Assembly (NCBI RefSeq): GCF_023856365.1
Contig: NC_064540.1
Span: 14,285,191-14,349,190 of the forward strand
Origin: Brienomyrus brachyistius
Taxonomy: Eukaryota; Chordata; Actinopteri; Osteoglossiformes; Mormyridae
DNA length: 64,000 nucleotides
Direction of reading: 5' to 3'
This document shows, piece by piece, positions 24,238 through 37,000 of this stretch (its first letter is position 1; each line of letters starts with the position of its first letter). The notes below the pieces were generated by a model, which worked only from the letters and a program-made list of their open reading frames with translations, was not told where the DNA came from and did no database searches. A program made the position numbers and the translations under genes.

Positions 24238-24652
24238 CAGTGCGCCCCTGCCCACCCGCTCCTGTTCCTACCCACCTGTTCCCTCTCCTGTCCATTCACT
24301 CACTCCTGCCTGTCTGTTACTGTTCCTACCCGCCCACTCCCACTCCTGCTCATCCACAGCTGTTCCTGCCCATCTGCGGCCATTCCTGCCCATCTACTTT
24401 AGCTCCCATTCCTATCCATCTGTTCCCACTCCTGCCTGCACACGGCCACTCCTGCTCCTGTCCGTCCTTGGCCATTCCTGCCCGCCTGCTCCCACTCTTG
24501 TCCATTCACTCCTGTTCCTGCCCGTCTGCAGCCATTCCTGCCTGTCTGCTCCTACTCATCTGCTCCTGCTCCTCGTCCGTAGAAATTCCTGTCAGTCTGC
24601 TCCTGCTCCTGCCCACCCGCTCCCGCTCCTGCCCACCCGCTCCCACTCCAGA
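24238..24652. repeat. degenerate pyrimidine-rich minisatellite
   Basis: Words such as 'cctgcccatctg', 'ctcccactcctg' and 'gctcctgctcctgcc' repeat with irregular 12-24 bp spacing. The last copies (24600-24650) are the most regular, with a 20-bp unit 'gctcctgcccacccgctccc'. Two plus frames of about 150 codons (Pro/Ser/His/Leu-rich) run through it but come from the stop-poor composition. Confidence 0.88.
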
Positions 24653-25420
24653 AGAGATGGAGTAATTAATTAGTTTCCGCAGAGTGGCCGGGAGGCTGAC
24701 CAAGGTGCCCGCGAGGGCAATCTGGAGAAAATGAATATTTTACTGGCCTAAGACAAGTGCGCTCTGGCCCAGATGGTGGGACATTCCTCTTCTCTGACTG
24801 CTATTACAGTGTTATCACTCGCATCTCCAGCGACTCGGCTGGCTTGATGGATCGCGTGCCCAACCGGCCTCGCCCCTCGTTGCAGATGTTTAGCAGTTTA
24901 TAATTGAAAATCTGAGGGGAATTATTGGCCAATCTCTCTCTGGATCCTACCATCATCGATTGGTCTCACGGGCAGTTGGAAGTAAAAATGATCTAATCAC
25001 CAGCATTGCGCATTGATTATTCCGGATCCATTTCGAGTCGAAAATTTCGCAGAGAGCAGAGAGCCCATTTACCTTGGTTTCTGTCTGTTCCTAATGGAGC
25101 TTGGGTGAATGCTGTGGTGTCTGTGTGCATGTATGTCTGTAAATATACTGTATAGCTTCTTCAGTAATTCCTACCGGGAGCTTATCTGCTCAAATCAGCC
25201 TGCAGGTCAACTGAACTCACACAGTGAGAGCGAAATGTTCATTCCAGCGAATGCAGACCACCAAGAAAAACCAGCCTGAAGCACAGGAGGTCTAACTGCC
25301 TCATCTCCATACCTGATAAATGTCAGAATTATATATTAATAATAGTTTTGAGTATAACCTGTGTGTGTGTTTGTGCGCGTGTGTGTCTTCATCAGGGGAA
25401 GTTCAGGAATGTTTCCCAAT
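24653..25420. other. unique DNA, possible conserved non-coding stretch
   Basis: No gene recognised. About 24890-25090 is AT-balanced with ATTATTGG, TGATTATTCC and similar words that resemble vertebrate regulatory DNA. This needs cross-species alignment. Confidence 0.45.
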
Positions 25421-25612
25421 CTGCAGCATGTTACCATGTGTAGTTCAGTGGGCTAGGCTGCTGCGACCGATCGGAAGGTTGCTGGTTCACATCCTAGAGT
25501 CGCAAGAGTGCTTTCTGCCATTGGGCCCTTGAGCAAAGCCTAACCCTGACCCTGCTTACTTAAAAAGGTGTGCAACTTTCAATAGAAGCATCAGCTAAAT
25601 AAATGTATGTGA
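25421..25612 (+). mobile_element. tRNA-derived SINE
   Basis: This is a short retroposon made by RNA polymerase III and moved by LINE enzymes. An A-box-like stretch (tagttcagtgggctagg, about 25441-25457) is followed by a B-box (ggttcacatcc, about 25483-25493). The body contains 'attgggcccttgagcaaagc', and the 3' end reads agcatcagctaaataaatg, a tail shared by many fish SINEs as I remember them. The element looks nearly complete but is diverged. The internal promoter boxes are imperfect and it is probably inactive. Confidence 0.8.
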
Positions 25613-26645
25613 GGGATCACTGCTCAAAGGCCGCTCTGCGCTAAACCTGCACAGTGCATCTAAAGCCCGGTTTTCCCAAATCCTGTCACACTGCTACATA
25701 GCTGTTTACTTACTTGCTTAAAGGCGTCGGCCCTGCCTTGCGGTTCTGGCTGCTGTAGTGACCTGCTTTAGATGGCAGCTGGGTGCATGTGAATGCAGGT
25801 TTGAATCGAACTTGATTCTGATTTGTCTATGGTGCAGGTGGAGTTATAAAGCTCCACACAAGAGATTTTGTGGCTACCAGCTGTTTTTTGCAGGAATTGT
25901 TGGTTCGTTGGGGCTGTTGTTTTGTCTCAATGGTTATCTATTGAGAAGTGAATTACATGAGCGCCTATTGATTTCTGACTTTATTCTAAAGCAGAGCGGG
26001 ATGTTTGGAGCGTAAACCTTTAGCCTTTTACCAGGCGCTCACTCGTACTGCTTAATCTCCACCGCCTAAGTGCTGTTGCTTAAGAGTGTCTCATACCCGA
26101 AAATTTATCATTTGGAGCTGAGTTTGTCTTACAAATGGCTGCTTTAGGAAGCGGGTGGCGGGGGGGTCGGGTGGGGGTCTGTACGAGGTCCTCAAGGCCT
26201 TGGGTAGTGCCTCCCAGAATTCAGCAATTACCATGATTCAAACAAGGCTAAAGTACAAATTTAGCCGTAATATGGATGATACTGATGCTGGGGGAGTAAA
26301 GTAATTGGGGGTGGGGGGTGAATCTGCATATAGTGAATGTGTGTAATAACTGGTAATGGATTTAAACGGCGCGGGGAGAAGGCAGTAATTGGTGGCGGGG
26401 GGCGGAGGTCGCTCGGTGGGGATTCATCACAGCTTTTCTGTACCGCTTGTGTTTCCAGAGTGACACTCATCTGAAGACTCATCGGGCATTTTCTAGCCTG
26501 GGGGGCCATTCCCCCCCCATTAACGCCCGTGTTATGTGTCTGCACTGGCGGTTTATATGACCTTTATTTGCTTTGTCACCGAAATGAACAAACAGCCGTG
26601 GCAATAATGATAATGCTGTAGGTGAGCTGGCAGAGTGAGACTCCA
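25613..26645. other. unique DNA, no gene recognised
   Basis: Short frames only. G-rich patches occur near 26156-26175 and 26309-26321. Confidence 0.55.
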
Positions 26646-27300
26646 CTCACATCCCCACAATGCCCACGCTTTCACATCACTCTTCTCACATCCCCACAAT
26701 GCCCACACTTTTACATCACTCCTCTCACATCCCCGCAATGTCCACCCTCTCACATAATTCCTCTCACATCCCCGCAATGCTCATCCTTCACATCACTCCT
26801 CTCACATCCCCGCAATGCCCATCCTTCACATCACTCCTCTCACATCCCCTTAATGTCCACCCTTTCAGATCACTCCTCTCACATCCCAGCAATGTCCACC
26901 CTTTAACATCACTTCTCTCACATCCCCACAATTCCCACCCTTTAACATTACTCCTCTCACATCTCCTCAATGTCCACCCTTTCACATCACTCCTCTCACA
27001 TCCCCGCAATGCCCACCCCTTCACATAATTCCTCTCACATCCCCACAATGCCCACCCTTTCACATCACTCCTCTCACATCCCAGCAATGCCCACCCTTTC
27101 ACATCACTCATCTCACATCCCCTCAATGTCCACCCTTTCACATCACTCATCTCACATCCCCCTCAATGTCCACCCTTTCACATCACTCCTCTCACATCCC
27201 CTCATTGTCCACCCTTTCACATCACTTCTCTCACATCCCAGCAATGCCCACCCTTTCACATCACTCCTCTCACATCCACGCAATGCCCACCGTTCACATC
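26646..27300. repeat. 38-40 bp minisatellite, about 17 copies
   Basis: The unit is ctcacatccccacaatgccc followed by accctttcacatcactcct, mostly 39 bp, with occasional 1-bp indels. In a 39-bp unit the minus strand reads as a 13-residue repeat (CERSDVKGWTLRG type) and the plus strand as HSSHIPAMSTLSH. Several frames are open, so these are repeat artefacts. Confidence 0.95.
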
Positions 27301-28954
27301 CTTTTAATGGACTAGTATGGTTTTGTGGGGCCACTGGCTTCCTTTACACTGTGACTGTACTCATTCATTTGTGTGGTTTTTGGCTCTGTCGGGAAATCAC
27401 ACCAGTGATGAAATCAGGTTTGCGTGGGTCGCGAATTGGCTTTTGTAATCATTTTATTTCATCCTCTCATATAGGCCTGTTTGTAACCTATCCACTGCTG
27501 TTGTCACCGAACACTCTTGACTACGTGGACCTGCCTTCATGTCCTTTGCCCGTATGAATGATAATATTCATTCATTGGCTCCCGTTGTTGACTCCACCCA
27601 CACATCATCTGCACATTGCTTACTAAATGAAAGGCTTGCTTCACGATTGGCCTGTGGCCCCCTGGATGACCCCGTAGAGCGGCCCTGCACTGCTAGGTGG
27701 ACAGGGCCCACCAAGACGTTTCCCGAAGCCAGAGGGTCTGGTTGTGTGATTCTATGGGTGGAGGGTTGTGCCTTCTGTCAGCGATCACTGTTTCTCCACT
27801 ATACTTGAAGAAATTTGGACATGGTAGACATTAAATAACTACTCTCACCCTGCAAGAGATGTGCCAAGAACCATCTGTTTGGGGAAATCTCAGCTAGCCC
27901 TGCACCCACTGACCCCCATGCCTTAGCTGCTCTCTTGCGTATCCTGGATGCTCTTTCTGCACTTGACTTTGATTAAACAGCCCCCTCATTAGCTGCAACT
28001 ACTGTAGCACACTAGCTAGCTCAGTGCTAACATGCACTTGTTACTGGTTATTCCCTGGAAGGTCAGCCTAGCCACACTTACACATGGTGGCTCCCAGTTG
28101 ATTTATCTTCCTTTCACTGTGAACAAGATCGTCTACTGTATAAATAAATTTAAATGTAAATAAATGCAACAGTCTTTCTGCAGATACGGGTTGTCGTTTG
28201 ATAACACCTTTTGTGATCTTTTTCCATTTTAAATATTTAATACCGTATAACACGCATTTGATATATGGCAGTTTTTTGCTGCTGTTGATAAATCCTTGTT
28301 AAGACTAGTCAGGCAGTGATGATGGGAAAAGCAGCATGCAAATCTAACTTTGCTTTCATTAAATGCTAGCTGCTTCTCTGACATGCAGTCACACATATGT
28401 TAATAAACATGCATGTGAGAGTCCTGCCCAATCGCTGTGAGGTTCTCTCAGACATCGGAGGCCTGGATAAATCCCCCCACGGCCCCCAGGGCCACGCCAA
28501 ACCTTTAACACCTTACTGTGCTGTTTAAACCCCATCTGCCCCCGTGGCTTTGACGAACAGGGAAGGGTAAAGGAATGTTGAATGTTTAAAGCTGAAGCCC
28601 CCAGCGGACCTGACGCACTTTCCTGCTAACAATCTGCCTCCTGCCCCTCAGAGACTTCTATGGCATTTTGAGTGCAAATAACAGTTTCCGTTACTGTTGC
28701 CTCATGCAGTTTGCGCCCCCCCCCCCTTTTTTACAGTGGGATGCTGTAGGTAATGTCTCTCTTTTGGACGTTTCCAGTGCCACTCTCCACTTTTCTGAAG
28801 TGCTTCTTGACAGGAGTGATTTTTTTTTCTCACCTGCTTATCTTGGATTGCAAATAAAGTTCATGCTGTGGTTGGTTTTTCAGAAGGATCTTTCAGCTGC
28901 TGACAAATGACAGCTTAGCTAATGTCAGAAATGCGGGGGAAGCGGGTGATAACT
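27301..28954. other. unique DNA, no gene recognised
   Basis: Short frames only. There is a C-run followed by a T-run at 28715-28732. Confidence 0.55.
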
Positions 28955-29581
28955 GCGTGTGTGTGTGTGTGTACCAGTGTGAGCATGTTTGTGTGTATGG
29001 GTGTGAGCATATGTGCATGTATGACTGTGAGCGCGTTTGTGTATGAGTGAGTGTTTGTATATATGAGTGTGAGCGTGTGTGTATGAGTCTGTGTATAAGT
29101 GCAAGTGTGAGTGTGTATGAGTGTGCATGTGTGTATGAGCCTAAGTGTTTTTGTGTGTGAGTGTGTATGAGTGTTAACGTGTTTGTGTGTGTGAGCGAAT
29201 TTTTGTATGAGTGTGTATGAGTGTGAGCGCATTTGTGTGTACGAGTGTGTATGAGTGTGAGCGCATTTGTGTGTATGAGTGTGTGTGTATGAGTGTGAGC
29301 ACATTTGTGTGTACGAGTGTGTATGAGTGTGAGCGCATTTGTGTGTACGAGTGTGTATGAGTGTGAGCGCATTTGCGTGTATGAGTGTGTATGAGTGTGA
29401 GCACATTTGTGTGTATGAGTGTATATGAGTGTGAGTGCATTTGTGTGTATGAGTGTGTATGAGTGTGAGCCCATTTGTGTGTATGAGTGTGTATGAGTGT
29501 GAGCGCATTTGTGTGTATGAGTGTGAGCACATTTGTGTGTACGAGTGTGTATGAGTGTGAGCGCATTTGTGTGTATGAGTG
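28955..29581. repeat. TG-rich minisatellite, 34-bp main unit
   Basis: It starts as (GT)n at 28956-28972 and becomes a TGTATGAGTGTGAGCGCATT-type repeat. The best-ordered part (about 29220-29580) has a 34-bp unit, gtgagcgcatttgtgtgtac plus gagtgtgtatgagt. Minus-strand His/Thr-rich frames of up to 237 codons are artefacts. Confidence 0.94.
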
Positions 29582-32156
29582 CACGCTTTAGTGACAGGTT
29601 AGACACTGAACTGGTCTGGGACTTGCAGTTAGTACATTTTGGGAAGTGGAAGTGGTTTTTATTTCTTCAGATTTTGACTAATTAAACAATTAACGTCAAT
29701 TATCAAATTACATTATGGAAGAACTATATTATAGGGGTGCAAGGAAACAATTAATGCATATATACCCTCAGAAGAATGGACAGGCTCATTTAAGCCTGAC
29801 TTTCCGATTGTGATGCCTGCATGGGACGGCTAATCACGGCAGACAGTGAGCAGACAGTGAGGCTGCCTCCCCAAAGACGGCTCTCTGGTCCATCACGCTC
29901 CTCACACAGACTTTTATTTATTCACACTTTCTGCCAATTTAGAAACGCCAGCTCACCTGAACAGCACGTCTGCGGACTGCGAGGGGAGATCCACTCTCTG
30001 TGGGAGGTTGCCAGAGATGGCAGGAGAGATCCAAACTGTGGCAGGACGGGACAATTAACAACATGACCTTAGAACTCAGTGAAGCATATGGCAGCTTAGT
30101 TTTTCCCTAAAGTAATATACTCGTTGGTCAGCGAGTGTCAGGAATCAGGCAAATCAGTGCAGGAGATCAGGAAATAATTTGGGCACATTAAAAAGTTCAT
30201 TTAAATCTGCACTTTTCTTCGACTTAGATTTTTATTTTGGCTGTCAGAACCAATTTTTTTACATCTCGCTGTGAGGGCTTGGCGAGGAGAGGATGTGCAC
30301 TGGGGCTGCATATACTGCTGACTGGCTCTTTTTGAAGGATTACTGTCTTGTTTTCTCCTGATATGCCCCCCCTCCAAAAAAAAAAAAAAAAAAAACAGAG
30401 CCAGTAAAGCATATTTGACCAGGAAAGGGGATCCATAGAGTCTCTAGCAGTCCCTGTCTGCGGAGTGATGATCCGAGTGGGAATACAGAAGTTGACATTT
30501 CTCCTTGAACCCAGATAGGCCAAAGCAGAGTGACTCTATGACTCTCTATGACTCTGTTTGCCCTGTATGGTGCCCCCTTCTACCTTCCACTGCCTGTCCA
30601 GTGTTGACACTCTTATTCTCAAGGGACAGACAAATTGTATTTGGGTAGTGTTCCCTTCGATCGACATGCAGGTCAGGAAATTCATTAAGCTAATGTGAAG
30701 AATAAAGGCACTGAACTCTGCTTTCCTTACAGGTTTTTTTTTTATTTGACTTATATTGAGTTTCAGAGCTGGTTATTGGTTCTATAAAAAGTGTATAAAA
30801 GGGTTGTCTGGTTTTTGAACGTGAGAGCCAAAGACTATTTTACAGTCGATCATGTGAATGTGACTAGATGTTCTGTACTTCCAGTAGCCAAGACAAGCTT
30901 TTCAGCATTTTGGAACAGCCAGTCATAATGGAAAGGACTTGTGGTGGTCCTGAGTCCTGAGTGCTGAACCTGGAGACCTTTTCCACCAGGCTCAGTATGA
31001 ATTTTGGTTTTATTTTGTCCCAGGTATGTCCTAGATATTCTTTAGAAGCATTAGACTCTAATGTTTTATTGATGTTGATGTGGTTTAAATGGTTGAGGCC
31101 TGGTCAGGATCTCTTGCAGAGGCGTCCATTGAGTAGTTTGTTTGTCGTGTGTTTTCAGCATAATCTGTTTGTTACCCACCAGCATCTAACTGGCTGGCTC
31201 CTCATCAAGGGTGACCAACTAAACTGAACATAGGTGAGAAGAATGTAGAAATACCCACCCAGCTATGAATATTGCTCATCATTCCCCTTCATTTTCACCC
31301 TGGTTATTGGGAATAGTAAAGATGTTGCTGCCTACTCTGAAATATTGATGATCTTTGACTAATTGTGCTGTAAAACATGTATTAATTATTTGTATGTTTC
31401 AGGTCAACTTGGTTTGTTCAGTTCACCCAGAAGGACAGGAGATGAGGCCTGCATCAGATCTCCCATGTGGTGTCACTCTTTAAATGGCAATCGACCCACA
31501 CATAAGCTGCTCAGAGATAATCAGTTTGTCAAAGTGCTGAATGGGACTCCATCAACGGCACCGGATTCATTGTGTACCGGTGATCTCACATAGCTGTGCT
31601 TTGTCATGTGGAACGTGTGTCGAGAATCAATTAAATTTGCCCTCCTCCCATTCACCAAGCAGAACACGGACCAGAAACCTTCTGGGAAAAAAGAATCTGA
31701 TTTAGAGTCAATGGAATTTACAGATGCCATCGAATGGAGAATTAGCGTCTGTGATTGGGGCTGAGCGAGAGGTGGGCTGTTGTTCTCATTAAATGGGCGA
31801 CAGGGCAGCCTGACAGGCCACATCACGGCCTCAATGGGTGCTTTAAGTGCCCTGGTCCTAGACATGATGCATGGAGACGAGTGCAGGGTCATTTGGGGAT
31901 AGGTAGAGTGAGATCTCCCCATGCCCTCCCCCGCCATGCCTTAGGCCCTGATCAGGGCAGTGTCACGCGGCTCCGGTCCGTGTCGACCGTCGGTACTAAC
32001 GAGCGTTGCTTTGATTGGCAGCTGCCTGGGAAGTCAGCGCTTCATCCGCTGAATGGATGATGGGAAGTTTGTCATCGGCAGTTAATGGCTGCGGCAAGAG
32101 CCACAGGGGGTCGTTGGGGTTGGGGAGGGGGAAGGGAAGGAGGGTTAGATGGCTGG
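29582..32156. other. unique DNA, no gene recognised
   Basis: It holds an A20 run at 30376-30395 and a small tandem tract near 30530-30560 (gactctctat type). No SINE or LINE body precedes the A-run on the plus strand. Frames are short and unrecognised. Confidence 0.55.
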
Positions 32157-32197
32157 GTATGTGTGTGTGTTTGTGCGTGTGTGTGTGGGGGGGGGGA
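32157..32197. repeat. GT-rich microsatellite and G-run
   Basis: Imperfect GTGTGTTTGTGCGTG tract followed by about nine G residues. Confidence 0.9.
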
Positions 32198-32789
32198 GTT
32201 AACAACAGGGGACAGAGACACATAGCAGGTGCCTCCTGGTGTCCCTCCCCCTGGCTGGGGGTGGAGGCGGGGGGTTGACAGCAGGTGTGGGGGAGTTTGA
32301 TAAATAGGGACGGTGAGTGATTGTGACTGTCCAGGTGACCGAACAGGGGCTGTTTTCTCTATGGAGATGTTAATAACAGCTGGAAAAGAACCGGAGGACA
32401 CACAGCTCCACGCTCCGCCGCCTCGCCTCTGCATCCCATTTTCCGCCTGTTAGTAGAATCCCTGTCCCCTGTCCCCCCCACCCCCCAGCTGATTTCGGGC
32501 CTGAAACGCAGCTACTGCAGCTTATTGCGCAGCTTGGCCAGAGTCTTTCACAGAGTAATAAAAAAAGAACCCAGTGGAGACTGTGGCTCCCCAGGACAGG
32601 TCAGCAGCCAATTAAACCCTTGTCCACCGGCGCCCTCCGCAGACTCACTCTTGTCGTCGGCTGCCCCTTTTTAATCAGCTAGCACAAAGCAGCCTAATGA
32701 AATTCTCAGTTTTTTTTTCTCTTTTTTTGTGTGACTCACCTCATCTCAGAGCGAGCCCCATGGGTGAGCCGCCATTCTTCTCCTGCCAT
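32198..32789. other. unique DNA, no gene recognised
   Basis: C-rich tract near 32470-32487. No coding signal recognised. Confidence 0.55.
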
Positions 32790-32925
32790 TCTCTCTCATT
32801 CACTCTTCCTCTCACTCACTCTCGCTTGCTGTCTCTCACTCCTTTTCTCTCTCACTTTTTCCCTTGCTCTCTCTCTCTCTCTCTCCCTCTTTCTCTCTCT
32901 TTCTCTCCGTCTTTCTATCTGCCCC
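32790..32925. repeat. (CT)n-rich polypyrimidine tract
   Basis: About 130 bases almost entirely C and T on the plus strand, densest at 32866-32905. Short CGGCT/CGGTT repeats follow at 32948-32971. The mirror-like pyrimidine run could adopt triplex structure. It could also act as a splice-site polypyrimidine tract, but no convincing exon follows. Confidence 0.92.
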
Positions 32926-33859
32926 GAGGAGTGGAGACAGCAGCAGCTCGGCTCGGCTCGGTTCGGTTCGGCATTTGCCCAGACTCGGCCGCTATTCACA
33001 TGTAAAAAAAACCACTCCTGTTATAGGGTACGGCCATCTTGGAATAGGCAGGCATGCATTTGGAGTCTCAGCAGTGTTGATTGGGTGCTGTCACCATCTC
33101 CCATGATTCCCCTTGATTTTGAGATTAAACCTGAGGAGGGCTGCAATTCAATGGAAAAATAAAGATCATAAATAGCTGTCCCAGGTTGGTGCAATGATGG
33201 GCTGGGATCCTCTCTTCTGGCCGCTGAGGCTGGTATCAGTTAAATGTTTATCTGCTGATTCTCTTGTTTCTAAGGTCGACCTTATACAAGACAAACCCTC
33301 GGACAGTTAATGTCACATTTTTTATTAGTGTCTTGCTTTGATGGTGCTGATCTCCTTCGCCAGTGTGAGTACTCATCAACGGGGCCACCTTACGTTTCGC
33401 GGGATGTCCGGCTTGCTGACTGGGGAGTCTCCTGCGCCGGCGTGAGTACTCGTCCACAGGGCTACCTTGGTGCTTGGTGCCAAATGAATGAGGCTTGGGC
33501 CCCTTTCCTGTGGCACCTCCTGTTTCTTCCTCTGCTCCCTGCACTCAGGAGCTCCTCGGTGGGGTGCTGCGGGTTGGCCTCTTTGTTCTCAGCTCTTGCG
33601 TTCTAAGAGAGACGCCCCCACAAAGTACTGCGAGAGGTCTGTCACGTCCGCATGAGATGAGATGAGAGGGTCTGCTACAGAGCAGGCTGGCCTTGCGAGC
33701 GATCGGCCTAATAGGGCATCGTTTAGCTCATTTTCTTCTAGACTGCAGATCAGGGGAAATCTTCACTTTCAGTTTTAGAACGCATTGACCCCCCCATCAG
33801 CATCCACTGACCACAGACACCTGCACTGTCCCCATACCTCAGCATAATACAATAATGTT
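32926..33859. other. unique DNA, no gene recognised
   Basis: Frames up to 98 codons with no recognised family. Confidence 0.5.
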
Positions 33860-34060
33860 CATCCATCACAGGGGTACACCCAGTTCATCGTAGGCCACAT
33901 ATATGCTCATTACTCCTTAGACCCCATTTTGTGTGGGAGGCAACCTGCACAACATGGGAACAACATGCAAACTCCACACAGCTAGAGCGGGTGGGATTCA
34001 AACCCCCATTGGCAAAGGTATGAGGTAACAGTGCTACCTACTGAGCTGCTGGGCCGCCCA
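33860..34060 (-). mobile_element. tRNA-derived SINE (catgtt/cccat family), reverse orientation
   Basis: Read on the minus strand from about 34060, the sequence begins gggcggcccagcagctcagt, with an A-box-like region (agctcagtaggtagcac). It continues with 'gttacctca' and a B-box (gggtttgaatccc), then 'tgtggagtttgcatgttg' and 'ttcccatgt'. These are the landmarks of a very common fish SINE as I remember it. The 3' end is diverged and may extend to about 33800. Target-site duplications are not visible. Confidence 0.8.
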
Positions 34061-36188
34061 CATAACGTGCAATGCCAAAAAAAATAAATCATTAGGTGAT
34101 ACGTTTTTCTCAGTTGGTCCTACCTTGGTGCTTAGTCATTTAAGTAATCACATTTTAAGTTTATGACTGTGTTCAGTATTTAATTAATTCCTGTAACTCT
34201 GCAGATAATGACTCAGACAGCTGGATGTCTGAGGCACTGAGAGAGCTTCTTTGGGGTGAGTGGCATGCTCTGTGACAGAGCTGCGCTACGAGATGACAAA
34301 CAAACATCGCTCTCCTCATTCCATGCGACGCGTGGATAGCTCCCTAAGTAGCTTCGCTGAGGGCGGCTGACGTGACAGTCAAAATAGATTAGCGCAAACA
34401 CATGGTTTCATGTGAAATTAGCCATCTCTGCGCAGCTAATTAAGGCAAATAATATGGCCGCTTTGGTGGCAGACGAAGGCAGTCTTGTATTGAGCTTCAC
34501 TGCTGTATTTTTTTATGATGAGGCCTGGGTGACGAGTCGACAGACACCAGGTAGGTGCGAGGAGCTGAAAACCGCAGGCTTGCAGACATTCAGCAACCCA
34601 AAAAAAAAACGAAAGCTTGCTCTTAGAGAGAATCTAAGTGGAACATAAAGCCTGGCTTTAATTCTTGGTGAGTGGCCTTCTTGCTGAGGCACATTATTTA
34701 GCCCATAAGTAAGTAGAACCCGATCAGCTGTCCCGTGAAAGGATGTCAGTTACAGCTGCTCTGATCAAGCTATGCAGCCTCCTGTGGTGTCGCCGGAGAT
34801 GGGACAGACGCAGCGCGCTGTAGGACCACACGGGGGTCACAGATGCTGCCGGTATTCCGTGGGAACAGAGACATTGCAGGAATTAGAGTAAAATGCCAGG
34901 TGATGCAATATTCATAAGGACAAGTGTATTCTGAAGGAGCCAGATAGTAACAGGAGACTTTGGGGCTTCCAGACAAGCCTGACTGGATTTCCACTTCACA
35001 AGTGGAGCGATTCTCCCATGCAGGTCTGCCTTTGAACACGAGGAGCGTGAAGCCGGACTCTTACGCCAGCGTGTCAGGGTTACCTCGGGTTACCTCGGTA
35101 CTTTGTTTTACAGCTGAATTTAAAAGGCTCTAACTGTCTCGCTCCCTTTGCCAGCCAGCCATAGGACGGCACGGAAGCACAACAGAGGCTGTTTGTAGAG
35201 CAGGCCGCTGATCCTCGGTGTGATGGGACAGGTCCTCGGATCGGTTCCGTTAACGGCTAGTCGGCGAAATAACCACGGTATCAACATGCGCGCTTGAATG
35301 AGCGCAGGTTTTTTTTTAAAATGATGGCTAATGGTGTTACTATACACTGTTATAAATATTACAGTCAGAGGCTCCTCATTCAATATGCAGCCATTTTGTG
35401 ATCGTTGTGGTTTATTTAAGTATTTGAGCACACAAAGACACCTTTCACAGAAGTGCATCCACAACAAACACGAATCCAGCACAGGGCTGCTGTTAACTAA
35501 TACAGCCTTAGCAGGAAATGATACGTCCTTGTGCTGTAATGTATTTCTAATCGCAATGAGCATTTCTGCAGGAGCCCAGAGCTGATCTTTTGTTAATACC
35601 TGTCTAGGGTGCTTTCATGTTGCTTATGTTTGCATGATCAGATAATTGAAATAAGATGGGGACTTAAATCTGTACTGATTTATATGGTGATTTAAGAAAA
35701 GGCTACCTTAAGAAAAGGCTACCTTAAGAAACCTCATTTAAGCATTTCCGTCATCACAATTTAAGGCATTAATATGATTAAAGCAAGATTATATTGCTTC
35801 ATGGCTGTGCATTTCAATTAAAGTCGATAAAATTACCATTCAGATTGTTAGACCATTTAAGTTCCTGGAATATGTCATAAACTGAACTGGTAGAGCAGTC
35901 GGCTTTGCTTATTTTCTTAGAGTTTATGTTGTGTGTCACACTGTCAGACTTCTTACTTTCCGTCAAACCCAGCTTTGCTAAAGTCCGCTGGCCCGCGCTG
36001 ATCCCCGAAATGCCCTCGGGCTCTCTCTGGTCGTCTCGGTCTGGGAGAAGGAGCCGACTCGTAGAGTATTTTCCGGATGCCCTTTGAGTCTCATCTCCTG
36101 CTGGAGCTACATGTCTGAGATACGGCAGCCGTCAGCAAACAGGAAGGGCCGAGAGACGGTGTCGGTGTAGGGTCACCACAAAGGCGCA
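34061..36188. other. unique DNA, no gene recognised
   Basis: Contains a short direct repeat 'aagaaaaggctacctt' near 35695-35727. A 147-codon minus frame (35563-35120) has no recognised family. Confidence 0.5.
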
Positions 36189-36230
36189 CCACTGGCCTCA
36201 CCACTGGCCTCACCACTGGCCTCACCACTG
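36189..36230. repeat. 12-bp tandem repeat, 3.5 copies
   Basis: Perfect ccactggcctca units beginning at 36189, 36201, 36213 and 36225. Confidence 0.95.
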
Positions 36231-37000
36231 CTCCTTGGGAGGACCAAGTTTCTGCTGCAATTCAAGGTTTTAACTGCACACTTTTGCTTATTCAAGAACA
36301 CATCATTTTTATGTGGGTGAATTTAACTGCTGTAGTTTTTCAATTCATGTTTGTAAATTCAGGGAAGGAATAGTAACGTCCGTGCGTTCAGACACCGAGC
36401 AAAGGCAACTAAAGTGCTTCTGCTGTAGTTCTCTGTTGCTAAGGTGGATGATTACAGTTAGCAGAGAAAATGCTTCCACTGCCTTATCAAGATATTACCT
36501 AATTGGTCAATGGCATTTATTAGCACTGGTGTTGTACCAGATAGGTCCCACAGCACATCATCTGCACATGATTTTGATGGCTTTGGTGGGGGGGGTTATT
36601 TATCTACGCTCACATAATTCTTACGGTTAATAGTTCAAGTATCTATTGTGTATGGAATAACTCGCCATAGCAATGTCATACACTGAATAATTTAAAGACA
36701 TATTTTCTTGCCCATGCAGCAGCGTGAACTTATAAAATATTGTTTTCTTGTGTCGACACTTTCTTCCGGATGCTGGCGCCCAGCCAGCGAAAACATAAAT
36801 AAGATGCTCGTAACTCCTCCTGTCGAGACAGCCCAGACGCCTTCTATAAACGTCCTTCTGGGAGACTAACTTTGTTCTATTAACTTCAACGGGAAGTAGC
36901 TTTCAGACAGTCGGCCATTAAGGAGGCTAATAGGGCAGACTTAACCTCTGGCGCGCTGCGATTGTGGGGTCCTGTTAGTGCCACTGCAACATGCTACTCT
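36231..37000. other. unique DNA, no gene recognised
   Basis: Short frames only. A G-run lies near 36587-36595. Confidence 0.55.

Noticed and set aside
28893..29606. His/Thr-rich minus-strand frames of up to 237 codons
   Set aside because: Translation of a TG-rich minisatellite. The same pattern appears at 11.1, 15.8 and 63.6 kb.
30376..30395. A20 run as the tail of a processed pseudogene or LINE
   Set aside because: The upstream 300 bases contain no recognisable retroelement or mRNA-like sequence, and no target-site duplication is visible.
32790..33010. Polypyrimidine tract as a strong splice acceptor with a following exon
   Set aside because: The downstream sequence is a short CGGCT/CGGTT repeat followed soon by stops in the likely frame, and no donor with good context was found.
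34412..34648. Start of a coding exon at ATGGCCGCTTTGG with a donor ACCAG|GTAGGT near 34551
   Set aside because: The reading frame is short, unrecognised and continues past the donor. There is no upstream promoter or conserved context I can see.
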